Shown here in pieces: positions 51,961-59,329 of a stretch of 64,000 nt of DNA. The stretch is from contig OX638356.1 of the NCBI GenBank assembly GCA_951813395.1, forward strand, positions 1,095,340 to 1,159,339, in the 5' to 3' direction. The translations under genes and the position numbers were made by a program. The notes below the pieces were generated by a model. The model had not been told where the DNA came from, did no database searches, and saw only the letters and a program-made list of their open reading frames with translations. Source of the DNA: Longimicrobiales bacterium. GTDB taxonomy: Bacteria > Gemmatimonadota > Gemmatimonadetes > Longimicrobiales > Gaopeijiaceae. The first letter of the stretch is position 1. Every line of letters begins with the position of its first letter.

Positions 51961-51994
51961 CTTTCGCGCAGATCGTGCAGTCCATCTTCGAAAG
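51961..51994 (-). repeat. Possible inverted partial copy of the hairpin repeat (copy 4)
   Basis: CAGATCGTGCAGTCC at 51969-51983 is the exact reverse complement of part of the copy 3 core, flanked by short complementary arms CTTTCG and CGAAAG. It lies 8 bp before the integrase start. Fifteen bases could be partly chance, so this is tentative. Confidence 0.35.
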
Positions 51995-52001
51995 GAATCG
52001 A

Positions 52002-53162
52002 ATGATGGCACGCACGAAACGAAGTCGGCGCTCTTACGGCGCCGGCGAGTGGGGCCGGAACCGGGTCAGAATCTTTCCCGACCCGAAGACCGGCCTCTTC
52101 CAGATTGAGTGGCGAGAGAACGGCAGAAGGCTCACCCGGTCGCTGCAACACCGCGATTGGAGGCGCGCGAAACGGCAGGCGGATCAGTTCGCCGCAGGCT
52201 TCATCGACGCGCCGAACGGCAAGGCCGACGCCAAGCCCGAGCCGCTGACGCTGGAAAAGCTGTTTGAAATCTACGGAGAGGAGGTGACGCCCACCAAGGG
52301 CGCGCATACACGGGGGCACGACCGGGCCGCCATGCACATGTTCCTCCGGCTCTTCGGACGGAACCGCGACCCGGCCACCCTGTCCCAAAGAGATTGGGAC
52401 CGCTTCATCCGGGAGCGGCGCGCGGGCAGGATCGGACCGAGCGGAAGGCCCGTATCCGACCGGACGGTCGAATACGACCTGAAGTTGCTGATCGCCGTCC
52501 TGAATTGGGCGGCGAAGTCGCGAGACGAGCGGGGCCGGTTGTTGCTCGACCGGAATCCGCTGAAGGGGCTCAGGACGCCCAGCGAGAAGAACCCGAAACG
52601 CGTGGTGCTGGCCGAGGAGGAATACCGGGCGCTTCGGGCGGTGTCGCGCAAGGTGGACTGGCGGTTCCGCGTCGCGCTGGTGCTCGCGCACGAAACGGGG
52701 CACCGGATCGGCGCAATCCGCCAGCTTCGGTGGCTCGACATCGATTTCGAGGGCGGGACCATCCTCTGGCGTGCCGAGCACGACAAGTCCGGGTACGAGC
52801 ACATCACGCCCGTTACCGACGAGGCACTCGACGCGTTGAAGGAGGTTCTGGCGATGAACCCCGGAACCGGGGATGCCCCGGTGCTGCCCGCGCCCAAGAA
52901 TCCGAGGGCGGCTGTGGGTGCCGCCCGGTTGCACGCTTGGTGGCAGAAGGCCCAGATTCTTGCAGGACTGGAGCCGAAGCCCGGAAGGGGCTGGCACTCG
53001 CTGCGGCGGAAGTTCGCGAGCGACCTGATGGACCAGCCGCTGAAGGTGCTCTGCCAACTCGGCGGGTGGAAGACGGCCAAGACGGTGCTTCGGTGCTATC
53101 AGAGGGCCGATGAGGGACAGCTTCGGAAGGCTCTGGAAGACCGCCGCCGGGCTCGGAGCTGA
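52002..53162 (+). CDS. Tyrosine recombinase/integrase
   Basis: 386 aa from ATG 52002 after AAAGGA. N-terminal arm-type DNA-binding region (residues 20-70, FQIEWRENGRRLTRSLQHRD), SAM-like core-binding domain (about 80-190) and catalytic domain. Active residues: R235 in HETGHRIGAIRQL, K262 in HDKSGYEHI, H332 and R335 in GWHSLRRKFAS, W356 in LGGWKTAKTV and Y366 in RCYQRADE. All are present, so it is probably active. It lies 150 bp from the right 41-bp repeat, its likely attachment site. Confidence 0.92.
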   Translation: MMARTKRSRRSYGAGEWGRNRVRIFPDPKTGLFQIEWRENGRRLTRSLQHRDWRRAKRQADQFAAGFIDAPNGKADAKPEPLTLEKLFEIYGEEVTPTKGAHTRGHDRAAMHMFLRLFGRNRDPATLSQRDWDRFIRERRAGRIGPSGRPVSDRTVEYDLKLLIAVLNWAAKSRDERGRLLLDRNPLKGLRTPSEKNPKRVVLAEEEYRALRAVSRKVDWRFRVALVLAHETGHRIGAIRQLRWLDIDFEGGTILWRAEHDKSGYEHITPVTDEALDALKEVLAMNPGTGDAPVLPAPKNPRAAVGAARLHAWWQKAQILAGLEPKPGRGWHSLRRKFASDLMDQPLKVLCQLGGWKTAKTVLRCYQRADEGQLRKALEDRRRARS

Positions 53163-53209
53163 AATCGGGAACGGCGGGAGTCATTCAGCGGGAATCCGGG
53201 CTGCCGAAG

Positions 53210-55354
53210 ATGCAACTACAAGCACCGCAAGAAGATGCGAATCTACACGGAAATGCCGGCCCGGCGCCTCGCCGCTCTCGGTGCTCGGGCGGCTCTGTCC
53301 ACGGACTGCTGGCAGCCCGTGGACAGAATCCCCCCGGCATTCGAACGGCGATCCACGGCCTGCTTGCCCTGGCCGCGCTCTTCCTGCTTCCGGGCGCACC
53401 CGTCGTTGCCCAGACCGCGTGGCGGATCGAAGCCGACGCCCCCAGCCTGGTGATCGCGCGGGGTGAAAGCGCCACCCTGGCGGTCCGGGTACTGGACGGA
53501 GATGGACAGGCGGTGGACGAGGCGGTGCGGATCGTCGGCTCGCGGCGCGCCCTGTCCATTGACGGCGGTGTCGTCATGGGACTGGAAGTCGGGGAGTGGG
53601 AGGTCATCGTCACGACGGCGAGACCGGGTCCGGACGGCCGTCCCGCCCAGCTCGCCGTGCCCGTCGTGGTGGAGTGGCCGCCCGTCGTGCGGGTCGAGGT
53701 GACGGGCCCGCGCGCCCTCTACGAGGGCACAACGGTGACCCATCGAGCCATTGCGCTGCACGGCGACGGCACGAACCGACCCGGCGCGGGCTTCGAGTGG
53801 CGGACCAGCGATCCCGCCCGGGCCGATGTGGACGGGTTCGGGCACGTGCGGGCCCTCGCCCCGGGCCCCGTGCGGATCGAGGCCGCGTTCGAGGGAGTGA
53901 CGGGCGCGGTGGAGCACTCCGTGCGGGAATTCGCGGGGGCCTCGCTGGAGATCGCGGGTGGCGCGGGCGGGCCCGTTCGCACCGGGGACGTGCAGACTTT
54001 CGCCGCGACCGTGCGTGACGCGGGCGGCGCGGTGATCGAGGATGCGCCCGTGGAGTGGAGCCACTCGTACGTGCCGGCGGTGGGGATCGTGGCGCCGGCC
54101 GCCCCGGGACAGATGGAGGACGGGCGCATCGTGGCCGACGTCCCGGGCGAATTCACCGTGTTGGCGCGGTCGGGAGGGCTGAGGGCGACCCGCACCTTCG
54201 AGGCCGTGCAGCGGGAGGTGGTGCGCGCGGTCGAGGTGGTGGGGCGGGGAAACCAGGAAAGGGTGTACAGCACCGATTTCTGGGTATTCGAGGGCGTGGA
54301 TGGACGCGACTACGCCCTGGTCGGGTCGAAGCAGTCCGACGGCCACGGGTTCGTCTTCGACATCACCGATCCCGAGAACGTCGTCAAGACCGATTCGGTA
54401 CAGGTGGATGCCCGTTCCGTCAATGACATCAAGGTCTCTCCCGACGGACGCTACGCCTCGCTGACCCGCGAGGGCGCCTCGGACCGTCGCAACGGCGTGG
54501 TGATCCTGGACCTGGCCGACCCCGCCCACCCCGTGATCGCCGCCGAATACACGGAGGGGCTCACCGGGGGCGTGCACAACGCCTTCCCAACCAACGACTA
54601 CCTCTTCGCCCTGTCCAACGGCGACAAGTACGTGATTCTGGACATCCGGGACATCTACAATCCCACATACGTCTCCGAGTACGATCACCCGAACAGCCGG
54701 GTGCACGACGTGTGGGTCCACGACGGGATCGCGTATTCGGCCGAATGGGGCACGGGACTGGTTGTGGTCGACGTGGGCAACGGGCGCTGGGGCGGTACGA
54801 TCGACGCGCCCGTATTCGTCTCCAGCTATCCGGTGCCGACGGGGGCGACGCATGCGGCGTTCCCGTACTGGTCGGAGTCGGCGGGGAAGTTCTACGTCTT
54901 CATCGGCGACGAGATCCTGAACCGCGAGGGCATGGCCTGGGAGGGTGCGGGGCCCGACTTCCGCCAGAAGTACGATCCCGAGACCGGTCGTGGCGGGTAT
55001 CCGCGCGCGAGCTGGGGCTATATCCAGGTCATCGACTTCGACGACCCCGGAAACCCCCGGATGGTGGCCCGCTACGAGGTCTCGGAGTTCGGTACGCACA
55101 ACATCTGGGTGGAGGACGACATCCTCTACCAGGCGTACTACGAGGGCGGCATGCGCCTCGTGGATGTCTCGGGGGAGCTCATGGGGAATCTGTACACGCA
55201 GGGGCGCGAGGTCTCCGTCTACAAGGCGTTCGACCCGCTGGGGTTCGTCCCCAACTCGCCGGGTGCGTGGAGCGTGATGCCCCACCGTGACCTGGTCTGG
55301 TTTGCCGACATCAACTCGGGGCTGTGGGCGTTGAGGCTGTCGGAATCGCCGTAG
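53210..55354 (+). CDS. Exported LVIVD-repeat protein with Ig-like domains; N terminus replaced by integration
   Basis: 714 aa if started at the element-derived ATG 53210. The original start is at 48183. The signal peptide (HGLLALAALFLLPGAPVVAQ) now lies about 48 residues inside the frame, and no ATG, GTG or TTG sits between the repeat and the signal, so export may be impaired. After it come bacterial Ig-like domains (residues 70-340) and a propeller of LVIVD repeats: GVVILDLADPAHPVIAAEYT, KYVILDIRDIYNPTYVSEYD, WGYIQVIDFDDPGNPRMVAR, GGMRLVDVSGELMG. Cell-surface or periplasmic; function unknown. Confidence 0.82.
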   Translation: MQLQAPQEDANLHGNAGPAPRRSRCSGGSVHGLLAARGQNPPGIRTAIHGLLALAALFLLPGAPVVAQTAWRIEADAPSLVIARGESATLAVRVLDGDGQAVDEAVRIVGSRRALSIDGGVVMGLEVGEWEVIVTTARPGPDGRPAQLAVPVVVEWPPVVRVEVTGPRALYEGTTVTHRAIALHGDGTNRPGAGFEWRTSDPARADVDGFGHVRALAPGPVRIEAAFEGVTGAVEHSVREFAGASLEIAGGAGGPVRTGDVQTFAATVRDAGGAVIEDAPVEWSHSYVPAVGIVAPAAPGQMEDGRIVADVPGEFTVLARSGGLRATRTFEAVQREVVRAVEVVGRGNQERVYSTDFWVFEGVDGRDYALVGSKQSDGHGFVFDITDPENVVKTDSVQVDARSVNDIKVSPDGRYASLTREGASDRRNGVVILDLADPAHPVIAAEYTEGLTGGVHNAFPTNDYLFALSNGDKYVILDIRDIYNPTYVSEYDHPNSRVHDVWVHDGIAYSAEWGTGLVVVDVGNGRWGGTIDAPVFVSSYPVPTGATHAAFPYWSESAGKFYVFIGDEILNREGMAWEGAGPDFRQKYDPETGRGGYPRASWGYIQVIDFDDPGNPRMVARYEVSEFGTHNIWVEDDILYQAYYEGGMRLVDVSGELMGNLYTQGREVSVYKAFDPLGFVPNSPGAWSVMPHRDLVWFADINSGLWALRLSESP
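53312..53352 (+). repeat. 41-bp direct repeat, right copy (probable attR)
   Basis: Identical to 48213-48253. Here it is part of an 11-bp-arm palindrome (TCTGTCCACGG 53294-53304 with CCGTGGACAGA 53317-53327) that is absent at the left copy, so the other arm comes from the element side. Confidence 0.75.
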
Positions 55355-55376
55355 TCCCCCGCGGCAGTACCACGCG

Positions 55377-56681
55377 ATGCGCCTGGATGGGACCACGGAA
55401 GCGGTTCTGGCCGCGGTTGACGAATCCTGGCTGCTCGAAACCCTTGCCGGACTGGTGGCGATCCCCTCCTGGAAGGGCGACGAAACCCCGGCCCAGGAGT
55501 ACGTGGCCGCCGTGATGGACGGGCTGGGCCTGGACGTCGACGTGTGGGAGATCGACGAGGCCGCGCTGAGCAGTCATCCGGACTACGCCACCGAACTCGA
55601 CCGGCGGAACCCGATGGGCGTGGTGGGGCGCTACCGCTGGACGGAAGGGTCCCGCCTGGAGGGCCCGGCCGCGGTCGAGGGCCGCACGCTGGTCCTCAAC
55701 GGCCACGTCGACGTGGTGCCGCCGGGCGACCCGTCCCGCTGGACTGCGCCCCCGTTTCGCATGGATGTTCGCGGCGGCCGTGCGTACGGGCGTGGCGTGC
55801 TGGACATGAAGGGGCCGCTTGTCGCCGGCCTCGCCGGAGTGAAGGCCGTGCTCGATTCCGGCGTCGGACTGCGCGGATCCGTGCTCGTCCAGAGCGTCAT
55901 CGGGGAGGAGGACGGTGGACTGGGCACGCTGGCCTCGGTGCTGCGCGGCCACACGGGGGACGGCGCCATCGTGCTGGAGCCGACCGGTCTCCATGTGGCC
56001 AATGCCCAGGCCGGGGCGCTCAACTTCCGGCTCACGGTCCCCGGGAAGGCCGCCCACGGGGCGCTTCGCCACGAGGGCGTGAGCGCGCTGGAAAAGTTCA
56101 TGCTCGTCTACCGGCACCTGATGGACTTCGAGGGGCAGCGCAATGCCCGCGTGAGCGACCCCCGCTTCGAGTCGAATCCGGCGCCGTACCCGATCTGCAT
56201 CGGGATGGTGCGAGGGGGTGAGTGGGCGTCGTCCGTGCCGGAACGGGTCCGGGCCCAAGGGCGCTTCGGCGTTGGCGTACAGGAGGATGTCCGCGCGGCC
56301 CGCGGCCTGTTCGAGGCGCAGGTGGCCGCCTGCTGCGCACATGACGACTTCCTGCGCGCCAACCCGGTCCGCGTCGAGTGGTGGGGTGGCCAGTTCGCTC
56401 CCTGCGAGACTCCTGAGGACGCCGCGATCGTCACCGTGGCCCGGTCCGTGGCGCGCGACCTCGGCGTGGGCGGCGGCGCTCTGGGGGCGGTTCCATACGG
56501 CTCCGATCTGCGCCACCTGGTCAACACGGGAGGCACGCCAGGGGTGCTGTTCGGTCCCGGCGACGTCGCCAACGCGCATCGCGCGGACGAATCCATCGGA
56601 GTGGCCGAACTGGTCGACGGAGCGCGCGCTGTGGCGCTGGCGGTGATGCGGTTCCTCGGGCGGCGGCCGTCGGGCAGTTGA
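55377..56681 (+). CDS. M20-family metallopeptidase (ArgE/DapE-like)
   Basis: 434 aa, ATG 22 bp after the previous stop. Zinc ligands and catalytic residues: LNGHVDVVPPGDPSRW (His and Asp), YGRGVLDMKGPL (bridging Asp), SVIGEEDGGLGT (catalytic Glu), IVLEPTGL and the terminal His in DVANAHRADESI. A dimerisation domain (residues 200-330) contains GKAAHGALRHEGVSALEKFM. Cytoplasmic deacylase or aminoacylase; substrate not assignable. Confidence 0.9.
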   Translation: MRLDGTTEAVLAAVDESWLLETLAGLVAIPSWKGDETPAQEYVAAVMDGLGLDVDVWEIDEAALSSHPDYATELDRRNPMGVVGRYRWTEGSRLEGPAAVEGRTLVLNGHVDVVPPGDPSRWTAPPFRMDVRGGRAYGRGVLDMKGPLVAGLAGVKAVLDSGVGLRGSVLVQSVIGEEDGGLGTLASVLRGHTGDGAIVLEPTGLHVANAQAGALNFRLTVPGKAAHGALRHEGVSALEKFMLVYRHLMDFEGQRNARVSDPRFESNPAPYPICIGMVRGGEWASSVPERVRAQGRFGVGVQEDVRAARGLFEAQVAACCAHDDFLRANPVRVEWWGGQFAPCETPEDAAIVTVARSVARDLGVGGGALGAVPYGSDLRHLVNTGGTPGVLFGPGDVANAHRADESIGVAELVDGARAVALAVMRFLGRRPSGS

Positions 56682-56697
56682 GGGCCCGGCGAGCGGC

Positions 56698-56925
56698 CTA
56701 GTTCGCCCTCGTCGCGGCGAAGGTCCCGCTCTGCTCGCTCATCGACCAGGTTCCGTCGAGGGCGGCCTCAACGGCCACCAACTCGATCAGGAGCGGGCCG
56801 TCCGGTCCCGACGCCTCGATGGTGACGGCCTGGTCGAGAGCGCACGGGCAACGCGAGCGCACGGACGATGATGACTTGGTGATGAAACGATGATAGGACG
56901 ATGATCCGATGATCAGGAGGGTCAT
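56698..56925 (-). pseudogene. Likely C-terminal remnant of a secreted or lipoprotein gene
   Basis: 75 codons, opening with an ATG that overlaps the nudC stop (ATGA). The first 25 residues come from a low-complexity GATGAT stretch. The end, AALDGTWSMSEQSGTFAATR, resembles the closing beta strands of small lipoproteins (G.WS.S...GTF.ATR). Probably a leftover joined by chance to the repeat. Confidence 0.35.
56866..56920. repeat. Imperfect GATGAT microsatellite-like stretch
   Basis: Repeated GATGA units (GATGATGACTTGGTGATGAA, then ACGATGATAGGACGATGATC, CGATGATCAGG) just after the nudC stop. Low-complexity DNA, unusual for this GC-rich background. Confidence 0.5.
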
Positions 56926-57722
56926 CGACGCCTCCAGGTCGGCACCTCTGCCGGATCCACGCCGTTTCGCCGGGCGAAATCGTCGATCAGCGCCCGCGCG
57001 ATACTGTATCCGGGCGGCACCGGAGGCAAGGCGTCGGCGGTGAACCAGCCCACGTCCTCCAGCTCGCCGTCCAGGTTCTCAAGCGTGCCGTCTTCGTACA
57101 CGGCCCTGAAGCCCACCATCAGAGAGTCGGGGAACGGCCAGGGCTGACTGCCGAAGTACCGGATGTCCGTGACGCGAATCCCGGACTCTTCCTCGATTTC
57201 ACGCCGAACGGCGTCTTCCAGGCTCTCGCCCGGGTCGACGAAGCCCGCGAGCACCGAGTACGAGCCGCTCGGATGGCGGCGCGAGCGGCCGAGCAGGATC
57301 TCGGCGCCGCGCGTCACCTGGACGATCACGGCGGGCGACACCTTCGGGAAGATGAGGTGGCGGCAGGCGGGACACAGCATCGCCTTGTGATGCTCCGCCC
57401 TGGTGGTTGCGGTTCCGCACACGCCGCAGAAGCGGGAGGTACGGCGCCATCGGGCAAGGTGGGCCGCGTTGAGCGCCAGCCACAACTCGGGTTCGGACAA
57501 CACGCCGAGTACGGTGCGCAACCCGACAGCGGCGACGCCCGCAGGCGGTCGCCAGCCGGGCTCCGCCAGGGCGGCGGTGGCGTGCGCGTCCGAGTCCGGG
57601 ACATGCACCGGGAACCAGTCCAGGTCGTCCACTCCCCAGTCCTTCACGTCACGCAGCGACGGCAGTTCCGCGGCGTCTCCGGCGAGGACGAGTCGGTCGT
57701 GAACGAACAGGCAGGCTCTCAT
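56922..57722 (-). CDS. nudC: NAD+/NADH pyrophosphatase (NudC)
   Basis: 266 aa from ATG 57722; a TTG at 57743 could add seven residues. The zinc ribbon is FCGVCGTATTRAEHHKAMLC followed by PAC. The Nudix box is GFVDPGESLEDAVRREIEEE followed by SGI, complete. The NudC-specific SQPWPFPDSLMVGF follows. It cleaves NAD(H) to NMN and AMP and can remove NAD caps from RNA. Confidence 0.95.
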   Translation of the reverse strand: MRACLFVHDRLVLAGDAAELPSLRDVKDWGVDDLDWFPVHVPDSDAHATAALAEPGWRPPAGVAAVGLRTVLGVLSEPELWLALNAAHLARWRRTSRFCGVCGTATTRAEHHKAMLCPACRHLIFPKVSPAVIVQVTRGAEILLGRSRRHPSGSYSVLAGFVDPGESLEDAVRREIEEESGIRVTDIRYFGSQPWPFPDSLMVGFRAVYEDGTLENLDGELEDVGWFTADALPPVPPGYSIARALIDDFARRNGVDPAEVPTWRRR

Positions 57723-57799
57723 GATCGTCCCAAAGGTACGCAATCGGGGGACGCACGGCGTACCTGTTCGCCGGCGCGCGGCGTGTCTATTGTCAAGAC

Positions 57800-59329
57800 A
57801 TGGAAACTGCGCACCTCAACTCACGTCCCGCGTGGGCCAAGGTGGTCGATCAGACCCGGTGCATCGGCTGTCACGCCTGCACCACGGCCTGCAAGTCCGA
57901 GAACGAAGTGCCCCTCTCGGTCACGCGCACGTACGTCAAGTATGTCGACACCGGGATCTTCCCCGAGGCCCGGCGGTCCTTTCAGGTAACGCGCTGCAAC
58001 CAGTGCGAGGCGCCCCCGTGCGTGGACGCGTGCCCCACGTCGGCGATGTTCAGGCGCGCGGACGGGATCGTCGACTTCGACAAGAGCGCCTGCATCGGGT
58101 GCAAGGCCTGTATCGCGGCCTGCCCGTACGACGCGATCTTCATCAATCCGTCCGACGGGGCGGCCGAGAAGTGCAACTTTTGCGCTCACCGGATCGACGT
58201 GGGTCTGGAGCCCGCGTGCGTGGTGGTGTGCCCGACGGAGGCCCTGCTGGTGGGGGACATGAACGACCCGTCGTCGAAGGTGGCAGGGATCATAAACCGC
58301 GATCCAGTGGCGGTGCGGCGGCCCGAGAAGGAGACGAAGCCCAAGCTGTACTACAAGGGCGGCGACCAGGTGACGCTCGACCCGCTCGCCGCCCGGCGTC
58401 CGGAAGGCGGCCTGTTCATGTGGAGCGAACAGGGCGATGTGGAGCACGGCGTGCCGTCGGGACACCCGGGGCCGTGGAACTCGTCGGCGGCGGCAGTGCT
58501 CAGCTACGACATTCCGCACCGGGCTCCCTGGGACTTCCGCGTCTCGCTGTACACGTGGACGAAGTCGATCGCGGCGGGTGCGTACCTGGCGCCGCTCCTT
58601 CTCCTCATGACCGGTGCGCTGGCCCCCGCCAACCCGCTCTGGACGCTGGCCGCGCCGATCGTGGCCGGTTTCTTCCTCGCGCTCACGGGCGCCATCCTGA
58701 TCTGGGACCTGGAGCATCCCGAGCGCTTCCACCTCATCTTTCGCCGCCCGCAATGGCGAAGCTGGCTGGTGCGGGGCGGCTTCATCATCGGCGGCTACGG
58801 CGCCGCGCTGGCCGCCCACTTCGCGGCGGCCCTGACCGGCGCGTATCCGCCTCCGTGGCTCGGCTGGCTCGGGGGTGGCCTGGCGGTCCTCACGGCGGTG
58901 TACACGGCCTTCCTCTTCGGCCAGGCGAAGGCGCGCGACATGTGGCAGAACCCGCTGCTGCCCGCGCACTTCCTGGTGCAGGCGGGGGTCGCGGGCGGGG
59001 CCGTGACCGCCCTCGCCGCGCTCATCATGGAGGGCGCGGGGACCGCCACGACCGCCGCGCTGCTCGTCTTTGCCGTGGCCAGCGGGGTGCACGCTCTCAT
59101 GATCGCGGGCGAGGTTCTCATGCCGGCCCCCACCGCGCACGCACGCCTCGCCGAACGCGAGATGACGCACGGCCGCTTCCGTCGCTGGTTCCGGCTGGGT
59201 CTGGTCGGCGCCCTGGTCGGGGCCGCGGCTCCCTGGCTCGGATGGGTTGCGGTCCCGGTCGGCCTCGCCGCGCTTCTCGCCTACGAGCACGCCTACGTCC
59301 AGGCCGGCCAGTCGGTGCCGCTGGCATGA
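57800..59329 (+). CDS. Fused 4Fe-4S ferredoxin / NrfD-type membrane subunit of a molybdoenzyme
   Basis: 509 aa. Residues 1-190 hold four cysteine clusters of DmsB/PsrB type (RCIGCHACTTACKSENEVP, CNQCEAPPCVDACPTSAMF, CIGCKACIAACPYDAIF, KCNFCAHRI with PACVVVCPTEAL). From about residue 240, eight or so membrane spans form an NrfD/PsrC quinone subunit (AAGAYLAPLLLLMTGALA, IVAGFFLALTGAILIWDLEH, GGFIIGGYGAALAAHFAAAL). In most systems these are separate proteins; here they are one chain. Stop overlaps the catalytic subunit start (ATGA). Confidence 0.9.
   Translation: METAHLNSRPAWAKVVDQTRCIGCHACTTACKSENEVPLSVTRTYVKYVDTGIFPEARRSFQVTRCNQCEAPPCVDACPTSAMFRRADGIVDFDKSACIGCKACIAACPYDAIFINPSDGAAEKCNFCAHRIDVGLEPACVVVCPTEALLVGDMNDPSSKVAGIINRDPVAVRRPEKETKPKLYYKGGDQVTLDPLAARRPEGGLFMWSEQGDVEHGVPSGHPGPWNSSAAAVLSYDIPHRAPWDFRVSLYTWTKSIAAGAYLAPLLLLMTGALAPANPLWTLAAPIVAGFFLALTGAILIWDLEHPERFHLIFRRPQWRSWLVRGGFIIGGYGAALAAHFAAALTGAYPPPWLGWLGGGLAVLTAVYTAFLFGQAKARDMWQNPLLPAHFLVQAGVAGGAVTALAALIMEGAGTATTAALLVFAVASGVHALMIAGEVLMPAPTAHARLAEREMTHGRFRRWFRLGLVGALVGAAAPWLGWVAVPVGLAALLAYEHAYVQAGQSVPLA

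Larger units (their letters stand above)
50760..52001. other. Hairpin-rich non-coding stretch upstream of the integrase
   Basis: About 1.2 kb with no recognised gene on either strand; the long open frames here overlap one another on both strands and have no family features. Many inverted repeats are visible: CCCGTTTGAACGGG, CCGCCACCGCAGTGGCGG, GGGGAGCCAGCATACTCCCC, and the nested set at 51554-51641. May contain a structured RNA, recombination sites or an origin. Confidence 0.5.
48254..53352 (+). mobile_element. Small integrative element (about 5.1 kb) inserted in the LVIVD gene
   Basis: Bounded by 41-bp exact repeats. It carries, in order, hairpin repeat copy 3, a gene-poor stretch, an exported Cys-rich peptide, a beta-propeller protein, a hairpin-rich non-coding stretch, and a tyrosine recombinase next to the right repeat. 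Recombinase beside one repeat, site inside a gene, and exact frame restoration are the usual marks of site-specific integration. No replication or transfer gene is seen. Confidence 0.65.

Noticed and set aside
48213-53352. 41-bp repeats as a CRISPR pair
   Set aside because: Only two copies 5.1 kb apart, no spacer periodicity and no cas genes.
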